A stretch of DNA of 64,000 nucleotides, from assembly GCA_029262795.1 (NCBI GenBank), contig JAJCYT010000029.1, forward strand, positions 22,445-86,444. The letters run 5' to 3'. Positions 33,640 to 41,798 of this stretch are shown piece after piece (within the stretch, counting starts at the first letter, position 1; each line of letters opens with the position of its first letter). The DNA comes from Candidatus Fraserbacteria bacterium. GTDB taxonomy: Bacteria > Bipolaricaulota > Bipolaricaulia > RBG-16-55-9 > JAJCYT01. The notes under the pieces were generated by a model. It was not told the origin of the DNA. It saw only the letters and a program-made list of their open reading frames with translations, and searched no databases. Made by a program: the position numbers and the translations under genes.

Positions 33640-33742
33640 AAAGGACAACTGTGAGGGTACGGTTGTCTTTGCTCAACCACAGTCTTCACCATAAACTTCA
33701 AATCATATATCAATTGAACAACTGCAAAAGGGAGAAGATTTT

Positions 33743-34546
33743 ATGAAAAAGCAGTTATTGGTGTTGATCTTGTTAATGCTTGTTGGCTGGGGAATTCAGG
33801 CTGTGGCTCAACCAGGCGCGCCTGGCGGCCCTGTTGATCCAAGTCAAATGACGGATGAGGCAATTTTGGGAACGATGGATTTCCATCGGTTCTCAGGTTA
33901 TTTCAACCCTGAGCTGCCTGGCACCACTTTCACATCTGAAATTAGAGCTGAGCGCCCTGATGGGTCTAAAGAAGCTGTGGTGCAAGTATCGTTTCGCTTT
34001 AGTCAAGACGGCGGCTTTACAGCCCGCATCGATTACCTCACCCCAGAAGAGTTGGCTGGCGATGTCTTTTTGATCACCAATGAAGAAGTGTTCTTTTGGA
34101 ACCCTGACTTGATTTCGCCAATCAAAGTCAATGGTCAATTTGAAGTGTTTGGGGATGCCACCGTTGCTGAGGTGATTGGGGTTTTCTTCTCAGGCGATTA
34201 CACGATTAGCGCTCGCGAAGAGCTGACATTGGAGGATGGCACACCAGTCTTAAAATTTGATCTGGATGCCACTCGTGAAAGTGTGGCTTTTCAAAAAGCA
34301 AGCGTGGTTGCCGATGCAATGACATTACAGCCAATTACGTTGGAATTGTTTGATGAAAGTGGCGATTTGCTGCATATCAACACATTTGAATCTTATTCAG
34401 CTACAGCCGATGGACGTCCATTCTTTGACCAACAATTGCTGGACAATCGTGTGGTCCCCGTCAATCAAACACTTTTAAGTATCACCAATATCGAAAGTAA
34501 AGTGCTGCCTGATGAGATGTTTGATGTAAATCAACTTGGTGCATAA
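33743..34546 (+). CDS. Exported protein resembling outer-membrane lipoprotein-sorting proteins (LolA-like)
   Basis: A 267-aa protein with a signal peptide (LLVLILLMLVGWGIQAVAQ). The mature part has SGYFNPELPGTTFTSEIRAERPDG, VFLITNEEVFFWNPDL, GDYTISAREELTLEDGTPVLKFDLDA and LQPITLELFDESGDLLHINTFESY. That succession is typical of the LolA/LolB-like half-barrel family. It would bind a lipid or lipoprotein outside the cytoplasmic membrane. GGGAGAAG precedes the ATG, and a strong terminator follows. If the host is a single-membrane Chloroflexota, a LolA-type carrier role would be odd, so the exact role is open. Confidence 0.7.
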   Translation: MKKQLLVLILLMLVGWGIQAVAQPGAPGGPVDPSQMTDEAILGTMDFHRFSGYFNPELPGTTFTSEIRAERPDGSKEAVVQVSFRFSQDGGFTARIDYLTPEELAGDVFLITNEEVFFWNPDLISPIKVNGQFEVFGDATVAEVIGVFFSGDYTISAREELTLEDGTPVLKFDLDATRESVAFQKASVVADAMTLQPITLELFDESGDLLHINTFESYSATADGRPFFDQQLLDNRVVPVNQTLLSITNIESKVLPDEMFDVNQLGA

Positions 34547-34548
34547 GC

Positions 34549-34596
34549 AAAAAACAGTCTGCTTGAAGTTTGTTTCTTCAAGCAGACTGTTTTTTT
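34549..34596 (+). terminator. Rho-independent terminator
   Basis: Arms ACAGTCTGCTTGAAG and CTTCAAGCAGACTGT around a 7-base loop, with A-run before and T8 after, immediately behind the LolA-like gene. Confidence 0.92.
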
Positions 34597-34598
34597 AT

Positions 34599-34628
34599 TT
34601 GAGACTCACCTATTAAATCTCATATACT
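34599..34628 (+). promoter_or_regulatory. Promoter of the cyclase gene
   Basis: TTGAGA (34599-34604), an 18-base spacer and TATACT (34623-34628). The ATG at 34638 is only 9 bases after the -10, so the mRNA would have almost no leader. Confidence 0.65.
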
Positions 34629-34637
34629 GAGTGCCTG

Positions 34638-35585
34638 ATGAGTAAACAAGAATCTAAACAGCCTCCCAAGAAAGTTACTGAAATTGTAGACAACACCAAG
34701 CCTTGGCAACATTGGTGGTTTTGGGCATTGATGATTCCTATTTTAGGGGTTTTGGTAGCGCTCTCTGAGACTGGGGCACTTCCATTTGGTGAACCTTGGT
34801 TTTGGGGGATTTTAGCAGGCACGGGTTTTGGCTATAAAGTTTATCTTGATAAACGAAACCGTGAATTGCAGGGAGATATTTCAAAAATCGATCAATTGGA
34901 ATCTGATATTGAAGATCTGCGCAACCAGATCCATAAATTATCCATCCAAACTTTACCCGAAGATATTATTGATTCAGAAGATATTATTAGGATTGAGAAG
35001 GAATCTAAGGGAATAGTCGTCATTTTATTTAGTGATATCGAAGGTTTTACTCAATTTGTTGAGGCTCATGGCGACCAAGTTGCTTTTGAGCGATTGAAAT
35101 ACCACAACCAGATTGTGAGAAATACAATTCTTCGCCATGATGGGTCCGAGGTGAAGCAGTTGGGCGATGGCTTTATGATCAATTTTTCCAGTGCTCGAGA
35201 TGCACTGATGTGTGCTTCTGAAATTCAAAGCCAAATGAATGCGATTAATGACAATGATACTGCGCTTAATGTTCGTATTGGGATTCATGCAGGCGAACCG
35301 ATTCATGATGAAAAGGATTTTGTTGGGCGCACTGTAATTTTGGCCCAGCGAATCATGAGTCAGGCGAAGGGGGGGCAAATTTTTGTGTCTGAGGTTGTTA
35401 AAAACTTAGTGGGATCATTAAAAGGATTTCAGTATGTCGAACAGGGAATTCGTCGCTTGGAAGGTATTTCTGAACCCCAGACAATTTTTGAGTTTCACCC
35501 CATTGATGCTTTGGGCGTTCCTTTGGATTCCTCAATGGATCACCGCTTGGAAACTTTAGAACAACGCATCAAAAAGAAATCATAA
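34638..35585 (+). CDS. Membrane class III adenylate/guanylate cyclase
   Basis: A 315-aa protein: two membrane helices (about residues 27-46 and 52-70), a coiled coil (about 80-100), then a cyclase homology domain (about 120-300). FSDIEGFT holds the first metal Asp, GDGFMINF the second, and RIGIHAGEP and VGRTVILAQRI follow. In most active enzymes the last motif reads VNxAxR; here Ile stands where the Asn is expected, while the Arg remains. Activity and nucleotide specificity (cAMP or cGMP) are therefore uncertain. No ribosome site is visible and the promoter suggests a leaderless transcript. Confidence 0.87.
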   Translation: MSKQESKQPPKKVTEIVDNTKPWQHWWFWALMIPILGVLVALSETGALPFGEPWFWGILAGTGFGYKVYLDKRNRELQGDISKIDQLESDIEDLRNQIHKLSIQTLPEDIIDSEDIIRIEKESKGIVVILFSDIEGFTQFVEAHGDQVAFERLKYHNQIVRNTILRHDGSEVKQLGDGFMINFSSARDALMCASEIQSQMNAINDNDTALNVRIGIHAGEPIHDEKDFVGRTVILAQRIMSQAKGGQIFVSEVVKNLVGSLKGFQYVEQGIRRLEGISEPQTIFEFHPIDALGVPLDSSMDHRLETLEQRIKKKS

Positions 35586-35626
35586 GTTTTTCTTCTTAAA
35601 ACAACAACATTGATGGAGGCGTCAAC

Positions 35627-36364
35627 ATGAACAAAGTGGCCCTGGTCACAGGTGGTTCCCGTGGTATTGGTGCGGCAACTGCTTTGCATTTAGCCAAATC
35701 AGGCATGGACGTTGCTGTAAATTATTTGGGCAATGAGGCCAAAGCCAATGAAGTGGTTGATCGAATTAAAGGGCTGGGGCAAAATGCCGTTGCCATTCAG
35801 GCCGACGTGGGCGAATATCAACAGGTTCAGGACATGGCTCAACGTATTGTTGCAGAACTTGGCGGCTTGCACGTGTTGGTCAACAACGCAGGGTATTCTT
35901 CTCATTTTGGCTTGGCTGATTTGTCACCAGATGAATGGCGAAAAATGTGTGCAGTCACATTGGATGCCGCTTTTTATTGCGCAAAAGAAGCCGTGCCTCA
36001 TATGAAATCAGCCGGGTGGGGGCGCATCGTAAATATTGCTTCGTTGCGTGCCATGACAGGTTCGGCGCACGGGCCACATTATGCTTCATCCAAGGCCGGG
36101 TTGATCGGATTGACCAAATCACTTGCATTGGATTTAGGGCCAGATCACATCACGGTCAATGCGATTTCTCCAGGATATACCGAAACAGATATGACCAGGA
36201 AATCTATCGAAACCAAGGGAGAGCAAATTCGCGCAACCATTCCACTTCGCAAAGTTGGGAGTCCGGATGAAATTGCCAGCGTGGTGGCATTTTTATGTTC
36301 CGGTGGAGGAGGCTATATCACTGGCGAAACCATTAATGTTAATGGTGGCATTTACATGCGATAG
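35627..36364 (+). CDS. Short-chain dehydrogenase/reductase, FabG-like
   Basis: A 245-aa classical SDR: cofactor motif TGGSRGIG (residues 8-15), NNAG, catalytic Ser in IASLRAMTGS and YASSK (Tyr/Lys), and the C-terminal GGYITGETINVNGG. It resembles 3-oxoacyl-ACP reductase, which reduces beta-ketoacyl-ACP with NADPH. Without neighbouring fatty-acid genes another ketoreductase role is possible. A GGAGG ribosome site precedes the ATG. It follows the cyclase by 41 bases. Confidence 0.88.
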   Translation: MNKVALVTGGSRGIGAATALHLAKSGMDVAVNYLGNEAKANEVVDRIKGLGQNAVAIQADVGEYQQVQDMAQRIVAELGGLHVLVNNAGYSSHFGLADLSPDEWRKMCAVTLDAAFYCAKEAVPHMKSAGWGRIVNIASLRAMTGSAHGPHYASSKAGLIGLTKSLALDLGPDHITVNAISPGYTETDMTRKSIETKGEQIRATIPLRKVGSPDEIASVVAFLCSGGGGYITGETINVNGGIYMR

Positions 36365-36528
36365 ACGTTTAGGAACCAACGCCTGCCAGTTTCAAATCTG
36401 TAAGAGGATCATTTCCGGGAAGTGGCTAAGCTGGAAGTTGGTGAAAATCAAAAAAGGTTTTAGGGGAAATTGATTGCGAAAAGGGAGAAATGTCCGCAGT
36501 GGAATTGTAAAGAAATGACCTGTGTAAC

Positions 36529-36557
36529 TTGACGTTTTACTTGTTGAACACTACACT
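36529..36557 (+). promoter_or_regulatory. Promoter of alaS
   Basis: TTGACG (36529-36534), a 17-base spacer and TACACT (36552-36557), with GGAGG and the ATG at 36575 close behind. Confidence 0.7.
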
Positions 36558-36574
36558 TTCGCGCGGAGGCTGAT

Positions 36575-39226
36575 ATGAAAACGTCCCACGAAATTCGACA
36601 GGCGTATCTGGATTTTTTTGCGAATAAAGATCACACGATTGTGCCAAGTGCATCTTTGGTGCCCGATGACCCAACCTTGTTGTTTGTCAATTCGGGCATG
36701 GTGCCGTTTAAGGATTCTTTTACCGGCAAAGCCAATCGCGACTATGCTCGCGCAGTCAGTTTGCAAAAATGTATGCGTGTTAGTGGTAAGCACAACGATT
36801 TGGATGAAGTGGGTCCCAGCCCCACCCACCACACGCTGTTTGAAATGCTTGGCAATTTTTCCTTTGGTGACTATTTTAAACAGGAGGCCATTGCCTACGC
36901 CTACGAATTCATTACCGAAACGCTTGGGATTGATCCAGACCGCATTGTTTATTCAGTCCATGAAGGCGATCAAGATTCACCAAAATTTTGGCAAGATACG
37001 GCCAAAGTAGGATCTGAACGTGTGGTGCCTTTGGGTGATGACACCAATTTTTGGAGCATGGGAGATACTGGCCCCTGTGGTCCCAACAGTGAAATTTTTT
37101 ATGACTTAGATCCGCAGCCTAATTCAGACTTTCATGCGTTGCTCAAGGCAGATGATCCACGCCTGGTCGAGATTTGGAACTTGGTGTTTATGGAGTTTGA
37201 TCAAGCTTCTGACGGCACTAGAACCTTATTGACAAAGCCGGGGGTGGATACTGGGATGGGCTTAGAGCGCACTGCTGCCGTTTTACAGGGTGTTCAAAGC
37301 AATTATGACACCGATGTTTTCATACCCATCATCCAGAGAGTTCAACAACTTCGAGGTCACAACAGCAAACAAATGAAAGCAAATTATGTGCCCTATCGTG
37401 TGTTGGCTGATCATGGCCGTGCCATGACATTCCTTTTAGGTGATGGTGTGGTTCCTGGTAATGAAAAACAAAAATATGTGTTACGCATGGTGATGCGTCG
37501 AGCCATTGGGTTTGGCAAACGATTAGGGTTTGAAAAACCGTTTTTAGTGGATGTGTCTCAGGCTGTCATTGACCACATGGGCAATGTGTATCCAGAGTTG
37601 AAAGAAAATCAAGCCAATATTTTAAAGTGGGTCGAGCAGGAAGAAAAACTTTTTAATGAAACACTGGAGCGCGGCTTGGATCATTTGGAAAGACACATTC
37701 AAAAACTCAAGCAAGAAAAACAGGACGTTATTTCTGGTCAAGAAGCATTTTTCCTTCACGACACACTAGGTTTCCCCATCGAAGTCACAGACGATTTGGC
37801 ACAAGAGCAAGGCTTTACTGTTGATCATAAGAGCTTCCAAATCGAAATGAAACAACAAAAAGAAAGATCTCGGGGCAAAAAGGATGATGGACAAAAAGGC
37901 GGCACATCTTCCGTAGACCTGAATGATTTAGCTGAGACAGAGTTTGTTGGCTCAAATCAGTGCTCATGGGAATCAAATATTTTGCGTGCTTTTGACGAAA
38001 AACATGAAACAATTCAGTCACTTGGTGAAAAAGAAAAAGGCGTATTGGTGTTCAAACAAACGCCCTTTTATGGCGAAGGTGGAGGGCAGGTGGGTGACCA
38101 GGGCATGATCGAAAATCAATCTCGCCCAGGCAAAGCCAAGGTGTTGGTGACCAAAAAAGACCATGGTCGCTTTATGCACCATATTGTTGTGGTTGAAGGT
38201 GGTATTGAACAAGGTGACCGGTGTTTGCTTCAAGTGGATGAGGACTTGAGAAAAGACACTGAGCGTAACCACACGGCCACGCACATTCTTCACGCGGTTT
38301 TACATCAAGTGATTGGTGAACACGCAAAGCAGGCAGGTTCATTTGTTTCTGCGGATGAGCTTCGCTTTGACTTTACTCACTTTGAAGCTGTGACGCCTGA
38401 ACAGATTTCAAAAATTGAGCTATTGGCCAACGATGCGATTTTATCAGATTTGGAAGTTCAGGTCTCAGAAGAATCTTTAGAGGATGCCAAAGCCAAAGGT
38501 GCAATGGCCTTGTTTTCAGAAGATTATCAAGGCCGGGATAAAGTTCGAATGGTGTCTATTGTTGATGGAAATGAGGCCTTCAGTCGTGAGTTATGTGGCG
38601 GGACACATGTAAAGCACACAGGCGAAATTGGCGGTTTCAAAATTATTTCTGAAGAAAGTGTGTCCGCAGGGGTGCGTCGTGTAAAAGTGTCAACAGGTTT
38701 TAATTTGATGGATCATTTTAGCCATCAGGAGCAACAACTCCATCAGGCAGCAGCATTACTGGATACCAACCCTAATGACTTAATGCCAAGGCTGGAAGCA
38801 TTAATACATGCCAATGAAAAGCTTGAAACAGAACTAAACCAACTACGTGCCAAACAAGTTATTTCTCAAGTGGATGACTATCTTTCACAAAAAGAAACGT
38901 TGGGTGAAGCCGATGCTATTGTTGCCCAATCAGATCTGGGCGGGGACGACCTCAAGCAGTTAGCCGATTTATTAGAAAGTAAAATTCAAACGGGTGTCAT
39001 CTTGCTTGGAACAGCCTCTGGTGGGCGCGTTCAACTGATCTGCAAGGTAAGCCAGCCATTAACCAAGCACATCAAAGCAGGGGATGTGATCAAAACATTG
39101 ACGCCAATTGTGGGTGGTGGTGGTGGTGGTGCGCCTCACTTTGCTCAAGGTGGTGGCAGCGATCCTGGCAAATTGGATGAAGCCTTAGCCGAAGGGCAAG
39201 CCATGATTCGATCAGCTCTTAGTTAA
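36575..39226 (+). CDS. alaS: Alanyl-tRNA synthetase
   Basis: 883 aa, full length. It attaches alanine to tRNA-Ala and edits Ser/Gly mischarging. Class II motifs are VNSGMVPFKDSF and HHTLFEMLGNFSFGDYFK. The editing domain has the zinc site HTATH together with CGGTHV. The C-Ala domain ends GGGGGGAPHFAQGGG, written by a GGT microsatellite near 39115. It is followed after 11 bases by proB and probably co-transcribed. Confidence 0.98.
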   Translation: MKTSHEIRQAYLDFFANKDHTIVPSASLVPDDPTLLFVNSGMVPFKDSFTGKANRDYARAVSLQKCMRVSGKHNDLDEVGPSPTHHTLFEMLGNFSFGDYFKQEAIAYAYEFITETLGIDPDRIVYSVHEGDQDSPKFWQDTAKVGSERVVPLGDDTNFWSMGDTGPCGPNSEIFYDLDPQPNSDFHALLKADDPRLVEIWNLVFMEFDQASDGTRTLLTKPGVDTGMGLERTAAVLQGVQSNYDTDVFIPIIQRVQQLRGHNSKQMKANYVPYRVLADHGRAMTFLLGDGVVPGNEKQKYVLRMVMRRAIGFGKRLGFEKPFLVDVSQAVIDHMGNVYPELKENQANILKWVEQEEKLFNETLERGLDHLERHIQKLKQEKQDVISGQEAFFLHDTLGFPIEVTDDLAQEQGFTVDHKSFQIEMKQQKERSRGKKDDGQKGGTSSVDLNDLAETEFVGSNQCSWESNILRAFDEKHETIQSLGEKEKGVLVFKQTPFYGEGGGQVGDQGMIENQSRPGKAKVLVTKKDHGRFMHHIVVVEGGIEQGDRCLLQVDEDLRKDTERNHTATHILHAVLHQVIGEHAKQAGSFVSADELRFDFTHFEAVTPEQISKIELLANDAILSDLEVQVSEESLEDAKAKGAMALFSEDYQGRDKVRMVSIVDGNEAFSRELCGGTHVKHTGEIGGFKIISEESVSAGVRRVKVSTGFNLMDHFSHQEQQLHQAAALLDTNPNDLMPRLEALIHANEKLETELNQLRAKQVISQVDDYLSQKETLGEADAIVAQSDLGGDDLKQLADLLESKIQTGVILLGTASGGRVQLICKVSQPLTKHIKAGDVIKTLTPIVGGGGGGAPHFAQGGGSDPGKLDEALAEGQAMIRSALS

Positions 39227-39237
39227 TCAAGCTCCTC

Positions 39238-40356
39238 ATGGAACGACGCACTTTTTTTCAAAATGCCAAACGCATTGTGATTAAGATTGGGACCAGCGTT
39301 CTGGCAGATGAACAATTAAATTTCAACCTTTCCTTTTTTAAACAACTGGCTAAAAAGGTGTCTGCACTTCAACAGCAAGAGATGGAGATATTGATAGCCA
39401 CCTCTGGGGCCATAGCGGCTGGACGTGTGGAGCTTGGTATGAAAACCCGCCCTTCCACCCTTGCCGCCAAGCAGGCGGCTGCGGCTGTTGGGCAGATTCA
39501 CCTAATGCGTTATTATCGCACTGCATTTGATCAAGAACAGTTGGAAGTGGCCCAGGTGTTATTAACGCATGGGGATTTTCAGAGTCGAAGACGATTTTTA
39601 AATGCCCGGCAAACATTGCTCAAACTGTTGCAACTCAAAGCCATTCCATTGATCAACGAGAATGATACGATTTCAGTTGAAGAAATTTTGGTAGGTGACA
39701 ATGACAATTTATCCGCCTTGGTGTCTGTGTTGGTTGATGCCGATTTGTTAATTTTGCTTTGCGATGTGGACGGTTTATACACGGCCAATCCAGATGTGGA
39801 TGCAAATGCAGAACGGATCGCTTTGGTTGATGACATAAAATCGGTGATGGGGTTTGCTCATGACACCAACAATCCTGGCAGCACAGGTGGAATGCGCACC
39901 AAGCTGGAAGCGGCCCAACATGCCGGCTCCTACGGCATTCCTACGCTTATCACCACCGGGCAGGATTTAGGGCAATTGAGTCAAATTTTCCGAGGTGAGG
40001 ACATTGGCACTTTAATTTTGCCTCAGCAAAAGTTGCGCAGTCGCAAACACTGGATCGTTCATACGCTAAAACCTATGGGAAAAATTCTGGTGGATGCCGG
40101 AGCCGTTGAAGCGTTAAAAAAATCTGGCAAAAGTTTGTTGCCTGCAGGTGTGGCAAAAGTTGAAGGAAATTTTAACCCAGGTGATCCGGTGGATGTTGCT
40201 GGCCCTGAAGGACAACCTTTTGCCAGAGGGCTGGTATCTTATGGTGCGGTGGAAGTGGATCGACTTAAAGGGCAACGATCTTCAGATATTGAATCAATAT
40301 TAGGATATAAAACGCAAGATGAAATCATTCACAGAGACCATCTTGCGTTGTTGTAA
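39238..40356 (+). CDS. proB: Glutamate 5-kinase with PUA domain
   Basis: 372 aa. The first step of proline synthesis: phosphorylation of glutamate to gamma-glutamyl phosphate. The amino-acid kinase domain (RIVIKIGTSVL, IATSGAIAAG, INENDTIS, GDNDNLSALV, TGGMRTKLEAA) occupies about residues 1-265 and a PUA domain about 280-360. No proA follows, so gamma-glutamyl phosphate reductase must be encoded elsewhere. The stop lies only two bases from the stop of the convergent pentapeptide-type gene. Confidence 0.97.
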   Translation: MERRTFFQNAKRIVIKIGTSVLADEQLNFNLSFFKQLAKKVSALQQQEMEILIATSGAIAAGRVELGMKTRPSTLAAKQAAAAVGQIHLMRYYRTAFDQEQLEVAQVLLTHGDFQSRRRFLNARQTLLKLLQLKAIPLINENDTISVEEILVGDNDNLSALVSVLVDADLLILLCDVDGLYTANPDVDANAERIALVDDIKSVMGFAHDTNNPGSTGGMRTKLEAAQHAGSYGIPTLITTGQDLGQLSQIFRGEDIGTLILPQQKLRSRKHWIVHTLKPMGKILVDAGAVEALKKSGKSLLPAGVAKVEGNFNPGDPVDVAGPEGQPFARGLVSYGAVEVDRLKGQRSSDIESILGYKTQDEIIHRDHLALL

Positions 40357-40358
40357 AT

Positions 40359-41729
40359 TTATTTCAACAATTGAATCCCAAGCACCAATGCAACACCCGC
40401 TAAAATACCAAATAAAGTAAACTGAATCATTTCCAGTTTTTGCAATGTTGGGTCGGTTGTGGGTTGGGAAGGGTCGGCAAAAACATAATAAGACTCTTGT
40501 TTTAATGAATTATTTAAATCGTCATTTTCAGTTTGCCAGATACTGTAGCTTTTCATGCCGTCCATCTTGATAGGGCCAATGATGGATACATTCTGCCAGT
40601 TTGGAGGAATGGTAAAGAAGGTGGCGTCAACCATTTCAATTTCAGCGAAACTGGCGTTGCTAAAATCGGCCAACTGATAAAATGTGGTTCCAACCAAACG
40701 CAAGAAGACATCAAATTTTGCTCGATTGAACAATGCTTGTTGGTAAAATTCAGCGCTATTTAAAATGGTATTGAGCTGAAAGTGGGCGTTTGAAAAATCA
40801 GCTTGAACAAAAAATTTAGAACGTGTAAAAGCTGCATTCTTTGAAAAATTTGCTCCCTTAAAGACCACTTGCTGACCGCCAAAAACACTGTCACTGAAAT
40901 CAGCATTGCCATTAACGGTCACTTGTTCAAAATTTATGGAGCCATTCCAGATGGCATTTTTAAAATTGCCATCCTTTTCAAATACAGTTTGGAACGCTTC
41001 AAGATTTATCAGATTCCAGCTGGAAAAATCGGTGGTTGTGGCGAAATTGGCTTGAGTTAAGATCACTGTGTGACCTTTTAAACCAAAGCCGCGCACCAAG
41101 CTTCCAAAGGAAGCTTGTGTGAAATCCAAGGTGTTGCCCACAGAAATTCTATTCATGAAGACTGGATTTTCGAAGGTTGCGCCATTAAAAGAAGCACTTT
41201 GCAAAAATTTGACTTGATCCAACCTAGCGCTTTCAGTAAAGGTGGTGTTTTCAAAATGTGTGTCCAGGTTAAACTGCACTCCTGTTAAATCAATCCCTGA
41301 AAACCGTGTGTCACCAAATACCGCTGGTCCTTCGAAAGCGACTTGAGGTGAATTTTGTGTTCTCCCAGCAAGTAAATCACCTTCAAAAATTGAATGAGTG
41401 ATGACAAAAGCACCCTTAATACCAACCAAATCATTGCCCGATGCACTGACACCATTAATAGGTAAAGTGCGCAAATCGAGATCTCCTTGAATGATAGCAT
41501 AGTCAAGGCGTAAACATGGATTGCTTCTCAACGATTCGATGATGGCTGAAGCAGGTACTCGACGATCCGATTCAGGTTGATCTCCAGAAAAAATACCTTC
41601 CATACATCCAGTAGCTGGGTTAAGGGCAAGTGGGTCTGTTTCGGCAGGTGTGCTGGCCTGACCAAACCCAAGAGTGGAAAGCAATCCGCTTAATAAGATA
41701 AAAACAAAAAAGTAATATCGTACGTTCAT
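40359..41729 (-). CDS. Exported pentapeptide-repeat protein with C-terminal membrane anchor
   Basis: A 456-aa protein: signal peptide, then MEGIFSGDQPESDRRVPAS. From about residue 95 to 400 it consists of five-residue pentapeptide-type coils with Phe/Leu facing inward (ADFSNAHFQ, AAFTRSKFF, ALFNRAKFD, ADFSNASFA). The C-terminus is a hydrophobic helix (FTLFGILAGVALVLGIQLL). The right-handed quadrilateral helix would lie outside the membrane, anchored at the C-terminus. The biological role of such proteins is mostly unknown. It is convergent with proB and divergent from nothing nearby. Confidence 0.82.
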   Translation of the reverse strand: MNVRYYFFVFILLSGLLSTLGFGQASTPAETDPLALNPATGCMEGIFSGDQPESDRRVPASAIIESLRSNPCLRLDYAIIQGDLDLRTLPINGVSASGNDLVGIKGAFVITHSIFEGDLLAGRTQNSPQVAFEGPAVFGDTRFSGIDLTGVQFNLDTHFENTTFTESARLDQVKFLQSASFNGATFENPVFMNRISVGNTLDFTQASFGSLVRGFGLKGHTVILTQANFATTTDFSSWNLINLEAFQTVFEKDGNFKNAIWNGSINFEQVTVNGNADFSDSVFGGQQVVFKGANFSKNAAFTRSKFFVQADFSNAHFQLNTILNSAEFYQQALFNRAKFDVFLRLVGTTFYQLADFSNASFAEIEMVDATFFTIPPNWQNVSIIGPIKMDGMKSYSIWQTENDDLNNSLKQESYYVFADPSQPTTDPTLQKLEMIQFTLFGILAGVALVLGIQLLK

Positions 41730-41741
41730 AATAATTAAAGA

Positions 41742-41781
41742 ATAAGCGGCCCTTCCGAAATAATCCAGTAGGGCCGCTTAT
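41742..41781 (-). terminator. Inverted repeat after the phosphoesterase gene
   Basis: Perfect 12-base arms ATAAGCGGCCCT and AGGGCCGCTTAT with a 16-base loop, 18 bases past the UshA-type gene, followed on the minus strand by a T-rich stretch. Confidence 0.7.
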
Positions 41782-41798
41782 CGTATTGTTTATAAGAT

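Noticed and set aside
39112..39135. GGT microsatellite as a phase-variable tract
   Set aside because: It encodes the glycine run of the AlaS C-terminal domain, is in frame, and changes come in codon units of an essential gene.
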